Counted from the first letter of the stretch, positions 27,294-36,380 are shown. The stretch is DNA of 64,000 nucleotides from JBBQFI01 sp038321775 (GCA_038321775.1 JBBQFI010000008.1:124001-188000); one strand, 5' to 3'. Numbers and translations: made by a program. Notes: generated by a model not told the origin, from the letters alone.

Positions 27294-27557
27294 CTAGAGA
27301 GTGAGCAGCTGCGTTTTAGTTTTTGCGCGTAGTTCCGGTGGAATCGCGCCAATAAAACGAGGCTCGAGCGAGAGCTTGCGGAAAATGGAACGAATCTCGC
27401 GCACAGTGACGGTTGGCTCTTCAAATTCCATGTAAACGAGATCGTGATTGCGATCGACTTTGTAACGCAGGCCGGCAATCGCTTCGAGTTCGTGGTCGAG
27501 CTCGAGGATTTTGTTCAAGTCGCGCACACCGGCGGCATAGACTTCCAGTTCAATCAT
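27294..27557 (-). CDS. Small alpha/beta protein, possibly ferredoxin-like fold
   Basis: 87 residues from ATG 27557. A longer frame to 27887 would run through the divergent lipoprotein gene and is rejected. The strand-helix-strand order (MIELEVYAAG, then a helix, LRYKVDRNHDLVYMEFEE, helix IRSIFRKL, PRFIGAIP) resembles HMA- or ACT-like folds, but there are no Cys residues, so metal binding is unlikely. Not recognised; it is positioned upstream of mlaE. Confidence 0.6.
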   Translation of the reverse strand: MIELEVYAAGVRDLNKILELDHELEAIAGLRYKVDRNHDLVYMEFEEPTVTVREIRSIFRKLSLEPRFIGAIPPELRAKTKTQLLTL

Positions 27558-27653
27558 ACGATCGGCGGGCAAATTACGATCAACCTCCGGGGATGCCAAT
27601 GAGAATTCCGGCGATTGCGCGGAAGGCGAGGCTGCGATAATGAATCGGCATTC

Positions 27654-28151
27654 ATGAGCTCGCGCGCATTTCGTTTTTTGCTTTCCATCAACATCCTCGT
27701 CCTGGCCCTGATCTTGGCTGGTTGCGAAAGCGTCCCCAAAGGAATTCAGCAAGCGCGCACCGCGATGACGCAACAAATTCAATCCGAGCCGCCGGGCGAT
27801 TATTTTATTGGGCGTCGTTACTACAAACCGGATTACAAATTCTGGGGTTACGTCCGGAAACCAGGACAACCGTGGAGCACAGCGCAACTGGTCATGTTAA
27901 ACGAAACGTTGAAGCTCGCGCCTGATCGCGAAGAGTTGAGTTTCGGAAGAGATAACAATTACGAATACAAACTGACCGGCAATTTTACAGGTGACAGTGT
28001 CTACGAGCCCGCGAGCAATGCAGTCTATCCGGAATTTTTGGTGAAAAGTTTTCAGCTCATTTCCGTTAGTCCGTCGCCAATCTTCAAGAGTCAGTACAAT
28101 GGCCGCGCGGCCGCGGAAAATAATCGCTACCACATCGAGAAACCTGAGTGA
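27654..28151 (+). CDS. Lipoprotein of unknown function
   Basis: 165 residues from ATG 27654. The signal peptide ends in a clear lipobox (LALILAGCES, Cys near 23), so the protein is probably lipid-anchored. The mature part includes YFIGRRYYKPDYKFWGYVRK and a strand-rich middle. No family recognised. It ends with a GTGA overlap with the xerC start. A more upstream in-frame start (27615) adds 13 residues without changing the signal. Confidence 0.75.
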   Translation: MSSRAFRFLLSINILVLALILAGCESVPKGIQQARTAMTQQIQSEPPGDYFIGRRYYKPDYKFWGYVRKPGQPWSTAQLVMLNETLKLAPDREELSFGRDNNYEYKLTGNFTGDSVYEPASNAVYPEFLVKSFQLISVSPSPIFKSQYNGRAAAENNRYHIEKPE

Positions 28152-29056
28152 CAAAGCCTAACGGCGCGCCGAAAAAAAAGGACCCGCTGGTCGAGGAATT
28201 TCTTCGTTTCCTCGAAGTTGAACGAAATGCGTCAGCGCGCACGGTTTCCGCTTATCGACAGGCCTTCGCTGCGTTTCGTTCGCACACAAGTTGCCCGTGG
28301 AAAAAATGCACGGCCGATGATTTTCGGGATTACCTCTTTGCTTTGATGAAGAAACAGCAGGCGCGTTCCTACATTCGCCTGCAGTTCTCGGCGCTTCGTA
28401 CCTTCTATCGTTTTTTGGTGGAGCGAAAAGGATTGCGTCTCGACCCAACGCGCGAACTCCAACTTCCGAAGCTGGAAAAAAAATTGCCGCTCGTTCTGAC
28501 GCGCCAGCAAATCGACGAGCTCCTCTCGGCTCCATTCAAAATCGAGCTCGAACGCCAGTCACCTTCCTGGATGCGCGAGCGGGACGCAGCGATCATGGAA
28601 ATTTTTTACAGCAGCGGTTTGCGATTAGGCGAGCTGGCGGCGCTGGCTGTGAGCGATCTCGACATTTATACAGAATCGGTTCGCGTTTTTGGCAAAGGGC
28701 GAAAGGAGCGGGTTTGTCCCGTCGGCGCTCCCGCGCTGGAAGCAATTTCGCGTTACCGCGCCGCGGCCAACGTGCATTCGGGTCCGCTCTTTATTAATAA
28801 AGCGCGAAAACGAATTTCACCGCGATCGATTTGGTTGGTGCTCAAGAGATACCTGCGCCATACGTCGATTCCGATTTCATTGAGTCCGCACAAGCTTCGG
28901 CACAGTTTCGCCACGCACCTGCTCGATAACGGCGCCGATCTTCGCAGTGTGCAGGCATTGCTTGGTCACGCGAGCCTTTCTACGACGCAAATCTATACGC
29001 ACGTAACCGTCGAGCGGCTAAAGAAAGCCTACGCCGCCGCACATCCGCGCGCCTAA
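28148..29056 (+). CDS. xerC: Tyrosine recombinase XerC/XerD
   Basis: 302 residues from a GTG start overlapping the lipoprotein stop. Residues 12-95 form the SAM-like N-domain. The catalytic set is complete: Arg in SSGLRLGELAAL near 155, Lys in FGKGRKERVCP near 181, HKLRHSFATHLL near 251, HASLSTTQIYTHV near 276 with the nucleophile Tyr. Normal XerC length. It resolves chromosome dimers at dif; no integrase-like neighbours suggest otherwise. Stop TAA lies in a dispersed octamer (29052-29059). Confidence 0.92.
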   Translation: MTKPNGAPKKKDPLVEEFLRFLEVERNASARTVSAYRQAFAAFRSHTSCPWKKCTADDFRDYLFALMKKQQARSYIRLQFSALRTFYRFLVERKGLRLDPTRELQLPKLEKKLPLVLTRQQIDELLSAPFKIELERQSPSWMRERDAAIMEIFYSSGLRLGELAALAVSDLDIYTESVRVFGKGRKERVCPVGAPALEAISRYRAAANVHSGPLFINKARKRISPRSIWLVLKRYLRHTSIPISLSPHKLRHSFATHLLDNGADLRSVQALLGHASLSTTQIYTHVTVERLKKAYAAAHPRA

Positions 29057-29068
29057 CGACAATTCGAA

Positions 29069-31546
29069 TCAGCTCGCGTTTGCCGCGGCGCTCGTCTGCG
29101 GTTCGGCCACGTGAAAGACCAGGCCGCCATCCTTCAACGAAACCTCAACGAGATCGCCTGCCTTGACGTTCCCTCGTAGCAACTCTTCCGCGAGCGGATC
29201 TTCGAGATATTTTTCCACTGCGCGACGCATCGGTCGCGCGCCGTAGGTCGGATCGTAGCCTTTCTCGATGACAAATTCGTGCGCCGGCGTGTCGAGCACA
29301 ATCTCGATTTCCTTCAGCTTCAGTCGCGCTTTCACCTTGTCCACTTCGAGATCGACAATGCGCAACAGGTCCACTTTCTCGAGCGTGCGGAATACGATGA
29401 TTTCATCGAGCCGATTCAAAAACTCCGGCTTAAAAACGCGCTTCGTTTCCTCCATGATTTTTTCGCGCATCGTTTCGTAATCGTGAACGTTCTGCGAAAC
29501 GCCGAAGCCCATCGTGGTCTGCCGCCTGATCAGATCGGCGCCGACATTCGACGTCATAATGATGATCGTATTTCGAAAATCGATCTTGCGGCCTAACGAG
29601 TCGGTAACTTTTCCGTCCTCGAGAATTTGCAGAAGCAGATGCATCACGTCCGGGTGCGCTTTTTCGATCTCGTCGAACAGCACAACAGAGTAGGGCCGAC
29701 GGCGCACCGCCTCGGAAAGTTGTCCGCCTTCTTCGTAACCAACATATCCCGGAGGCGAACCAATCAAACGCGAGGCCGTGAATTTCTCCATGTATTCCGA
29801 CATGTCGATTTGGATCAACGCATCGGAATCGCCGAACATGAATTCCGCGAGTGTGCGCGCGAGAAAAGTCTTACCGACACCGGTGGGGCCGAGAAACACA
29901 AACGAGCCGATCGGCCGGCGTGGGTCTTTCAAATCCGCACGTGAACGGCGTAACGCTTTACTGATGGCAGTCACCGCCATGTCCTGGCCAATGACGCGCT
30001 GCTTCATCTCCGATTCCATCGCGAGAAGCTTCTGCGTTTCCTTCTGCTCCATGCGTTGCAGCGGAACGCCGGTGACTTTCGAAATGATATGCATCATGTC
30101 GTCGGACGTGACGAGCACTTCGCGCTCTTCACGTTCCTCACGCCATTGATTGAGAATGGTATCGAGTTTTTCTTTCGCGTGTTTTTCTTTGTCGCGAAGT
30201 GCAGCCGCCTTTTCGAAGTCCTGCGCTTTAATCGCGGCTTCTTTCTCGACGCGGATTTCTTCGATCTCGCGTTCGATTTCTTTCACATCTGGCGGACGCG
30301 TCATCGCATTGATTCGCGCACGCGCGCCAGCTTCATCCATGACATCGATCGCTTTGTCAGGAAGAAAACGGCCGGTGATGTAACGCTCGGAAAGTTTAAC
30401 CGCAGCCTCAAGCGCTTCGTCGGTGAGTTTGGCTTTGTGATGGGCTTCGTACTTCGGACGAAGTCCTTTCAAAATCTGAATCGCTTCTTCGACTGTGGGA
30501 GCGTCGACTTTTACCGTCTGAAACCGTCGCTCCAGCGCGGCGTCTTTCTCAATGTATTTGCGATATTCATTGAGTGTTGTCGCACCGACGCATTGCAATT
30601 CACCGCGACTCAAAGCCGGCTTGATGATATTCGACGCGTCCATCGCGCCTTCCGCCGAACCCGCACCGACGATGGTATGCAGTTCGTCGATGAAAAGGAT
30701 GACATTTTTTGAGCGACGGATTTCATCCATCACCGCTTTGATGCGTTCCTCGAATTGTCCACGATACTTCGTGCCCGCCACCATCAACGCCAGATCAAGC
30801 GTGATTACTTTCCGATCGCGCAAGAGTTCCGGCACATTGCCGCTCGCGATCTCCTGCGCCAGGCCTTCGACGATTGCCGTTTTTCCGACACCCGCTTCGC
30901 CTAACAAAACCGGATTGTTTTTTGTGCGACGGCAAAGGACTTGAATGACGCGTTCGATTTCACTGTGTCGACCGATGACCGGATCGAGCTCATCTTTCTT
31001 TGCGAGTTCTGTCAGATCGCGACCAAACGCGCGCAACGCCGGCGTCTTAACATCCTTCTTCCCAGTCGTCGTTTCGCCATTGCCTTCCTGCTCCGACTCC
31101 GGAGGTGTGAAATTTGGATCGAGTTCTTTCAGGATTTCATTGCGCGTCCGTTCGATATCCACTTCCAAACTTTTCAAAACGCGCGCCGCGACGCCTTCGC
31201 CTTCGCGCAAAAGTCCGAGCAAAATATGTTCGGTGCCGACGTAGGAATGGTTCAGCGCTTTCGCTTCCTTACCCGCGAGCGCCAAAACTTTCTTCACGCG
31301 CGGCGTGTAGGGAATGTTCCCGACCATCTTCGTCTCCGGTCCGGAACCGACCTGCTTCTCAACCTCCATGCGCACCGTCTCGAGATCGAGTCCCATTTTT
31401 TGCAGAACGTTGACGGCAACGCCCTGCCCCAGTTTGATCAGCCCAAGCAGGAGATGCTCGGTGCCGACATAGTTGTGATTGAATCGATCCGCTTCTTTGC
31501 GGGCGAGCGCCAAAACCTGTTGGGCGCGTGGGGTGAAATTATTCAT
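29069..31546 (-). CDS. clpC: ATP-dependent Clp protease ATPase ClpC
   Basis: 825 residues. Two N-terminal Clp repeats (1-145), AAA-1 with GEAGVGKTAIVEGLA near 215, a UVR/coiled-coil middle with REIEEIRVEKEAAIKAQDFE near 425, and AAA-2 with GPTGVGKTFLARTLAE near 554. VLFDEIEKAHPD is the second Walker B. Unfolds substrates for ClpP. It overlaps mcsB by eight bases, forming the clpC-mcsB-mcsA unit. Confidence 0.97.
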   Translation of the reverse strand: MNNFTPRAQQVLALARKEADRFNHNYVGTEHLLLGLIKLGQGVAVNVLQKMGLDLETVRMEVEKQVGSGPETKMVGNIPYTPRVKKVLALAGKEAKALNHSYVGTEHILLGLLREGEGVAARVLKSLEVDIERTRNEILKELDPNFTPPESEQEGNGETTTGKKDVKTPALRAFGRDLTELAKKDELDPVIGRHSEIERVIQVLCRRTKNNPVLLGEAGVGKTAIVEGLAQEIASGNVPELLRDRKVITLDLALMVAGTKYRGQFEERIKAVMDEIRRSKNVILFIDELHTIVGAGSAEGAMDASNIIKPALSRGELQCVGATTLNEYRKYIEKDAALERRFQTVKVDAPTVEEAIQILKGLRPKYEAHHKAKLTDEALEAAVKLSERYITGRFLPDKAIDVMDEAGARARINAMTRPPDVKEIEREIEEIRVEKEAAIKAQDFEKAAALRDKEKHAKEKLDTILNQWREEREEREVLVTSDDMMHIISKVTGVPLQRMEQKETQKLLAMESEMKQRVIGQDMAVTAISKALRRSRADLKDPRRPIGSFVFLGPTGVGKTFLARTLAEFMFGDSDALIQIDMSEYMEKFTASRLIGSPPGYVGYEEGGQLSEAVRRRPYSVVLFDEIEKAHPDVMHLLLQILEDGKVTDSLGRKIDFRNTIIIMTSNVGADLIRRQTTMGFGVSQNVHDYETMREKIMEETKRVFKPEFLNRLDEIIVFRTLEKVDLLRIVDLEVDKVKARLKLKEIEIVLDTPAHEFVIEKGYDPTYGARPMRRAVEKYLEDPLAEELLRGNVKAGDLVEVSLKDGGLVFHVAEPQTSAAANAS

Positions 31547-32663
31547 TATTTTTCGGCTCGGAATTCGAACCGTTTTCCGAATCCCTTGCCAGTTTACTAA
31601 TATCAGGTTTGGGAAAGACTTTCAAACGCTCGCGGATAATCTGAGCGCGCAAATGGTCGCGTTCCTCCGCGTTCATCTTCAGCTGCGAACTTTTTTGCAG
31701 GTGCGCCGGCTGGGTGTCGATGAAGAGTTCATCCACCGGCAAACGCCGATCCTCCGGAAACGCGCCCAAATCCACGCCGAGTTTCATGATCGAAAGTAAA
31801 TTGAGCGCTTCCTTCGAGGTCATGGCGTGAGCATAAGTGAGCACACCATATGCCCGCCCGATCTGATCCCAGAGGGTATTCGGTTTTTTCTGGATCAAAA
31901 CCTGCCTGGCGTCGTGCTCCTTCTCTATAATCGTCTCAATGACCTTGGTTAGGCGACTGATGATCTCATCCTCTTTCTCACCCAGCGTGGTCTGATTCGA
32001 GATCTGGAAAAGGTTTCCCATCGCCTCCGTGCCTTCGCCGTAGAGACCGCGCACAGCCAGACCGATTTTGTTTACGGCCTGGATGACCTGATTGATCAAT
32101 TCGCTCAAAACCAGACCCGGCAGATGCAGCATCGCCGAAGCGCGCATGCCTGTGCCGACATTTGTCGGACACGCCGTCAAATAACCAAGCATCGGATCGA
32201 AGGCGAAATCGAGTTTGCTTTCAAGCGTGCTGTCGGCCTTATCGATCATCTTGAACGCGCTTTTGAGCTGCAGCCCCGAACGGATCGATTGCATGCGCAG
32301 ATGATCCTCTTCGTTAATCATGATGCTCAAGGTCTGGCGTCTATTCATCACGATCGCGCTGCCGACACTCTTCGCCGCGTGCTCGCGGCTGATGAGATGG
32401 CGCTCGACCAAAACCTGTTTTTCGGTGGCAGAAAGATCCTGCAGCACTTCCGAAAACGAATCCTGCATTTCTGGCAATTCTTCCACGCGCGGCTTAATCA
32501 ATTCGAGAATTGCCGTGCGCTCCGCTTTCTTCGCCCAGCCGGGAAAAGCACGATGACGCAGATTGCGCGCAAGTCGCACGCGACTACTGACGACGATTTG
32601 GTGATGCGGCCCTTCGGCGCGTAACCATTCGCCCGCAGTCGCAGTTAAATTCGCCAGCTTCAT
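31539..32663 (-). CDS. mcsB: Protein arginine kinase McsB
   Basis: 374 residues of the ATP:guanido phosphotransferase fold. The family signatures SSRVRLARNL near 26, INEEDHLRMQSIRSG near 116 and PTNVGTGMRASAMLH near 165 are all kept, as is a WDQIGRAYG segment that matches the McsB DxxGRA site. It phosphorylates arginines of proteins and tags them for ClpCP. Sits between mcsA and clpC, as in Firmicutes, but no ctsR regulator is visible. Confidence 0.93.
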   Translation of the reverse strand: MKLANLTATAGEWLRAEGPHHQIVVSSRVRLARNLRHRAFPGWAKKAERTAILELIKPRVEELPEMQDSFSEVLQDLSATEKQVLVERHLISREHAAKSVGSAIVMNRRQTLSIMINEEDHLRMQSIRSGLQLKSAFKMIDKADSTLESKLDFAFDPMLGYLTACPTNVGTGMRASAMLHLPGLVLSELINQVIQAVNKIGLAVRGLYGEGTEAMGNLFQISNQTTLGEKEDEIISRLTKVIETIIEKEHDARQVLIQKKPNTLWDQIGRAYGVLTYAHAMTSKEALNLLSIMKLGVDLGAFPEDRRLPVDELFIDTQPAHLQKSSQLKMNAEERDHLRAQIIRERLKVFPKPDISKLARDSENGSNSEPKNNE

Positions 32664-32665
32664 CT

Positions 32666-33157
32666 TTAATCCGCCACCTCGTGTTCGAGTTTTTTAATCT
32701 GATCGCGTAACGACGCAGCCGTTTCGTAATTTTCGTCCGCCACCGCTTTCTGCAAATCAGACGCCAACGACCGCATGCGATCATTCTTCTGTATCTGCTG
32801 ATGCGCGCGCTGCGGAACTTTTCCGACATGCTCGGTGCCCTTGTGCATTGCTTTGAGCAAAGTCGTTAGGCCCTCGGTGAAAGATTGATAACAGGCGCTG
32901 CAACCAAGCCGCCCCGTCTTCTTGAAATCGGCCTGCGTGAAACCGCACACTGGACACTTCTGCGTCGCAGAACCTTTTTCGATTTCCTCCGCTGCACCGA
33001 TGCCAAGCAGCAAATCCGCGAGCGCGAAGCCAGTCGGGTCCTGCACGCCCTTTTCCTTGGAACAGGCGTCGCAGAGATTCACTTTCTGCATTTTGCCTTC
33101 CAGAATCTGCGTCAGGAAAACTGTCGCGTCATTACATTTGCAAACGTCGCACAACAT
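32666..33157 (-). CDS. mcsA: McsA-like zinc-finger/UVR protein
   Basis: 163 residues. Four CxxC pairs (CDVC at 3-6, CDAC near 29, CPVC near 68, CSAC near 84) would bind two zinc ions. The C-terminus carries a UVR-type helical segment (ALASDLQKAVADENYETAASL). McsA activates McsB. Located 2 bases upstream of mcsB and first in the operon. Confidence 0.93.
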   Translation of the reverse strand: MLCDVCKCNDATVFLTQILEGKMQKVNLCDACSKEKGVQDPTGFALADLLLGIGAAEEIEKGSATQKCPVCGFTQADFKKTGRLGCSACYQSFTEGLTTLLKAMHKGTEHVGKVPQRAHQQIQKNDRMRSLASDLQKAVADENYETAASLRDQIKKLEHEVAD

Positions 33158-33243
33158 CTCGTCGTATTAGACCACAAATGGAGGATAACATTCAACCACT
33201 GCTCGGGTGAGCACCTTCTGCGCCGAAAGCACGTGAGCGCTGG

Positions 33244-34239
33244 TCAGGAATAAATCGGCGCGCCGGTTTCCCGCGTCATCTCACGGAATCTGCTAATCAT
33301 CCGCGCCGTAATCGGACCGGGCTTGCCGGTTCCAATCGTGCGCCCGTCTGCTTTGATCACAGGAATGAGTTCCGCCGCCGTGCCGGTAAGGAAACATTCA
33401 TCCGCGATAAAGACATCATGCCGCGTAATATCGGTCTCGGAAATTTCGAGTCCGATCTCCGCCGCGATATCGAATACGACCGAGCGCGTGATTCCGCGCA
33501 ATGCTCCGGCCGCAATCGGTGGGGTAAAAATCTGTCCGCGTTTGACGATGAACACATTGTCCGCGGTGCATTCCGCAACGTTGCCGGCATCGTTCAACAT
33601 CAACGCTTCATCCGCTCCCGCGAGATTCGCTTCGATCCGAGCCATGACGTTATTCAAATAATTGAGCGACTTGACCGCCGGATTCAGCGAGGCCGGATTG
33701 GTGCGTCGTGTCGCACACGTCACGACCGTCAATCCGTTCTGATAAACTTCCGCCGGATACAGGGCGATCGTCGCTACGATAATGATCACACTGGGCTTTT
33801 TACATTGCGCTGGGTTCAAACCAAGATTGCCGATTCCCCGTGTGACGATCTGGCGAATGTAACCTTCGCGCAGATCGTTCTGTCGGATCGTTTCCAACAA
33901 CGCCTCGGTCATCTCTTCCTTTGACATTGGAATCTCGAGACAAATCGATCGGGCCGAATCCCACAAACGATCCAGATGTTCTTCGAGACGAAAAACGCGG
34001 CCGTTGTAAAAACGAATTCCTTCGAAAATTCCGTCACCGTAAAGAAGACCGTGATCGAAAACGGAAATTTTCGCGTCCGCTTCCGCGAGAAATTCTCCAT
34101 CGATATAGACCGTCGATGTTTTCGCGCTTTGGGCCGCACCGCTCTCGCTCGCCGGCTTGACCGCGGGCTTCGCCGTTACGTTGCGTGCAGGTTTGTCCAT
34201 GACCAATTCGCCATCAGCTGTCGCAGTTTTCATAGGCAC
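33244..34239 (-). CDS. ilvE: Branched-chain amino acid aminotransferase (class IV)
   Basis: 331 residues. The class IV fold is shown by HGLLYGDGIFEGIR near 64 and by SLNYLNNVMARIEA near 191, whose preceding Lys (AVKSLNY) is the PLP-binding lysine. GNVAECTADNVFIV near 220 and EIGLEISE near 270 complete the site. The first 40 residues are an Ala/Lys-rich extension without homology signal, so the true start may be within it. Branched-chain use is the likeliest, but D-amino acid or ADC lyase activity cannot be excluded. Confidence 0.85.
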   Translation of the reverse strand: MPMKTATADGELVMDKPARNVTAKPAVKPASESGAAQSAKTSTVYIDGEFLAEADAKISVFDHGLLYGDGIFEGIRFYNGRVFRLEEHLDRLWDSARSICLEIPMSKEEMTEALLETIRQNDLREGYIRQIVTRGIGNLGLNPAQCKKPSVIIIVATIALYPAEVYQNGLTVVTCATRRTNPASLNPAVKSLNYLNNVMARIEANLAGADEALMLNDAGNVAECTADNVFIVKRGQIFTPPIAAGALRGITRSVVFDIAAEIGLEISETDITRHDVFIADECFLTGTAAELIPVIKADGRTIGTGKPGPITARMISRFREMTRETGAPIYS

Positions 34240-34302
34240 AATAAAACGTTCGATGCTTCGCCACGCAATTCAAGCGGCAAATGAGCGAAGAAACGTAACA
34301 AG

Positions 34303-34968
34303 TCACTCCAATAATCCGTCGACGATGTGCAGAGTGCGATCGCCGCGTTCGGCAAGGCGGTTGTCGTGCGTCACGACCAGCAAAGTTTTTTTGCGACCGC
34401 GCGCCAGCTCGAGCAACAGATCAATAATCGTATCGCCCGTTTTGGAATCGAGATTCCCCGTGGGTTCATCGGCAAAAATGATATCTGGATCGTTCGTTAG
34501 GGCGCGTGCGATCGCCACGCGCTGTTGTTCGCCGCCCGACAATTCTGGAGGCAGATGCTGCATCCGGTCGGCTAGCCCAACCGATTCCAAACTTTTCTCG
34601 GCCACGGACTTTTCCGGACGGCGCCCGATCATTCCCGGTAGCAAAACATTTTCCAGCGCCGTCAATTCCGGCAGTAAAAAATATCCTTGGAAAACGAATC
34701 CCATTTTTTCATTTCGCAGCTTCGCTTGGGATGATTCGCTACCGGAATAGAGTCGGCGGCCTTCAAATTCCACGGAACCGGATTCCGGCCGTTCCAACCC
34801 GGCGAGGGTGTAGAGAAGCGTCGTCTTGCCGGCGCCGGATGCACCGCAAAGAAAAACCGCTTCGCCTTGCACAACCTCCAGCGAAATGCCGCGCAACACT
34901 TCGATCCGGCGGGATCCAATACGAAATGAGCGCCGCACATCGTGCGCGGTCAGTTGCGGTGTCGTCAT
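34303..34968 (-). CDS. lolD: ABC transporter ATP-binding protein, LolD/MacB type
   Basis: 221 residues from ATG 34968. A frame reaches 35055, but the first 29 residues lack homology and cross a terminator hairpin. Walker A CGASGAGKTTLLYTLAG near 38, LSGGEQQRVAIARAL near 140 and DEPTGNLDSKTGD near 163 are intact and typical of LolD. Normally paired with LolC/E permeases for lipoprotein release; none is adjacent here, so the partner must be encoded elsewhere. Confidence 0.88.
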   Translation of the reverse strand: MTTPQLTAHDVRRSFRIGSRRIEVLRGISLEVVQGEAVFLCGASGAGKTTLLYTLAGLERPESGSVEFEGRRLYSGSESSQAKLRNEKMGFVFQGYFLLPELTALENVLLPGMIGRRPEKSVAEKSLESVGLADRMQHLPPELSGGEQQRVAIARALTNDPDIIFADEPTGNLDSKTGDTIIDLLLELARGRKKTLLVVTHDNRLAERGDRTLHIVDGLLE

Positions 34969-35026
34969 GGGCCATGAGCATTCGCCAGAATGCCGTCGCC
35001 TGCAATCGGCGAGCCGTTGGGGAAAC

Positions 35027-35063
35027 AAAAAACCGCATGACGGAAATTCCATCATGCGGTTTT
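35027..35063 (-). terminator. Rho-independent terminator of the peptidoglycan-binding gene
   Basis: Perfect 12-bp stem (35029-35040 with 35052-35063, core ACCGCATGA) and an 11-base loop. On the minus strand it runs into six T residues, 20 bases after the stop of the gene at 35083. It also separates that gene from lolD. Confidence 0.9.
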
Positions 35064-35082
35064 GAAGTTTGTCTTTGACTCG

Positions 35083-35874
35083 TTAGGCTAAACCGAGCGC
35101 TTCGAGCGTCGGCTCGTCGATTGCGCGAGTGACATAGAGTCCTTGATCAGCCTGGAAACGTGCGAGTGCTTCGCGAGTGTTCGGACCAATCAAACCATCG
35201 ACCTCACCGTCGTAATAACCGGCGCGCTGCAATTCGACCTGCACATTTGAGATGACCTGCCCCGGTTCCCTTTCATTCGGGCCGTAGATCGGTTCGTCAA
35301 ACGTGTAAGTGCTGTAGCCCGGATCATAACCATACGCCGGATACCAGTAGCCGCTATTCCAGAAGTAATAGCCGCCGCCGAACAAGACGAAACGGGTATT
35401 GCCGTAATGATGTCTCCACCAACCGCGATCATGGCGTTGATGCCAGTTGAACTGGCGCGCCTGATAATAACTGTTGCGATTGCGAACCACGACCTTGTTC
35501 TTTGTAAAGGTGCGATTGTTCCGATTTACGATCACGTTCCTGTGATTACCATGCCGATACTGCCGGGCGGCGACGTTGGCGTTCACCGCCGCTGCCTTGT
35601 TCGCTTTGTTGATTTTGGCCTGGTTAAACCGTTGCGCGTTTAGGTTCTGTTGCACATGCACGTTGTGTTGCGCCTGCACATTCCGATGGAATTGCGCGTT
35701 ATTATGCAACTGCACATTTCGATGAACGTTTAGGTTCCGTCGTTGTGTCTGAACCGCGTTGTGTTGCGCGACAGCAGCTGCCTTTTTGGCGTGTTTTTTG
35801 TCATTGTTATCCGCGTGGACCATCTGCGTCAGGACCAGGCCGAGACAAAAGCTAAGAGCTAAGATTCTTTTCAT
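35083..35874 (-). CDS. Exported Asn/His/Gln-rich protein with peptidoglycan-binding domain
   Basis: 263 residues. Signal peptide 1-21 (ends VHADN). Residues 22-130 are very rich in Asn, His, Gln and Arg with an irregular repeat of the kind HRNVQLHNNAQFHRNVQ. A Tyr/Trp/Gly-rich stretch follows (GGGYYFWNSGYWYPAYGY near 167). The C-terminal 60 residues form a PG_binding_1 domain (VQVELQRAGYYDGEVDGLIG, NTREALARFQ). Probable cell-wall-associated protein; the low-complexity part might bind metal or self-assemble. Stop TAA overlaps a dispersed octamer. Confidence 0.8.
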   Translation of the reverse strand: MKRILALSFCLGLVLTQMVHADNNDKKHAKKAAAVAQHNAVQTQRRNLNVHRNVQLHNNAQFHRNVQAQHNVHVQQNLNAQRFNQAKINKANKAAAVNANVAARQYRHGNHRNVIVNRNNRTFTKNKVVVRNRNSYYQARQFNWHQRHDRGWWRHHYGNTRFVLFGGGYYFWNSGYWYPAYGYDPGYSTYTFDEPIYGPNEREPGQVISNVQVELQRAGYYDGEVDGLIGPNTREALARFQADQGLYVTRAIDEPTLEALGLA

Positions 35875-35917
35875 ATTTTTACCTCAATCGGGTTAGACCT
35901 TATCTTCGCGCGTTTAT

Positions 35918-36380
35918 TCAAGAAGGGTAACTAATTCTCTGCTGCCGTGCGGCTTCGAAGAGAACAATCGCTACCGCCGTCGCGAGATTAAGGCTGCGGG
36001 TTCCGTGCATCGGAATCGTCAGGAGGGTCTTCGCTTCGCTCGCTGAGTAACTTCTCCGGCAGGCCTTTCGTTTCCCGTCCAAACACCAGAAAATCACCCG
36101 GTCGAAATGCGACTTCGTAATAGGGACGCTTCGATTTTGTCGTGAGAAAAAAATATCGCGCGGTTTCGTTTTGCGCTGCTTGCAAGTCGGCCAGCGAATC
36201 CCATGTGCGCAGGTCGACTTCCTTCCAGTAATCAAGACCGGCGCGTCTCAGTTCTCGATCGTCGATGCAAAAGCCGAGCGGCTTGACCAAGTGCAGCGTT
36301 GATCGCGTTGCCAGGCAAAGGCGCCCGATGTTGCCAGTGTTTGGCGGAATCTCGGGCTCGACCAGAACGACGTTGAACAA
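35918..36380 (-). pseudogene. trmL: tRNA 2'-O-methyltransferase TrmL, frameshifted
   Basis: Starts at TTG 36380, directly after the transaldolase stop. The first 113 residues match TrmL (VEPEIPPNTGNIGRLC, then FLVFGRETKGLPEKLL). The frame then reads into NPQP and stops at 35988. The expected C-terminus, LLTIPMHGTRSLNLATAVAI and VLFEAARQQ, continues in the next frame to 35918. Removing one copy of the tandem GCGA (36036-36043) restores LLSEAKTLLTIPMHG without a gap. So a 4-base duplication, or a sequence error, broke the gene. TrmL modifies wobble base 34 of certain tRNA-Leu. Confidence 0.85.
36036..36043. repeat. Tandem tetranucleotide TCGC-TCGC causing the trmL frameshift
   Basis: Two copies of TCGC (GCGA on the coding strand). 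One copy restores the frame. Confidence 0.7.

Noticed and set aside
27558..27887. Upstream extension of the 87-residue gene
   Set aside because: It would run through the lipoprotein gene on the other strand and has no protein-like features.
28148..29056. Phage or island integrase
   Set aside because: Length and motifs are of XerC type and neighbours are ordinary chromosomal genes; no attachment repeats are seen.
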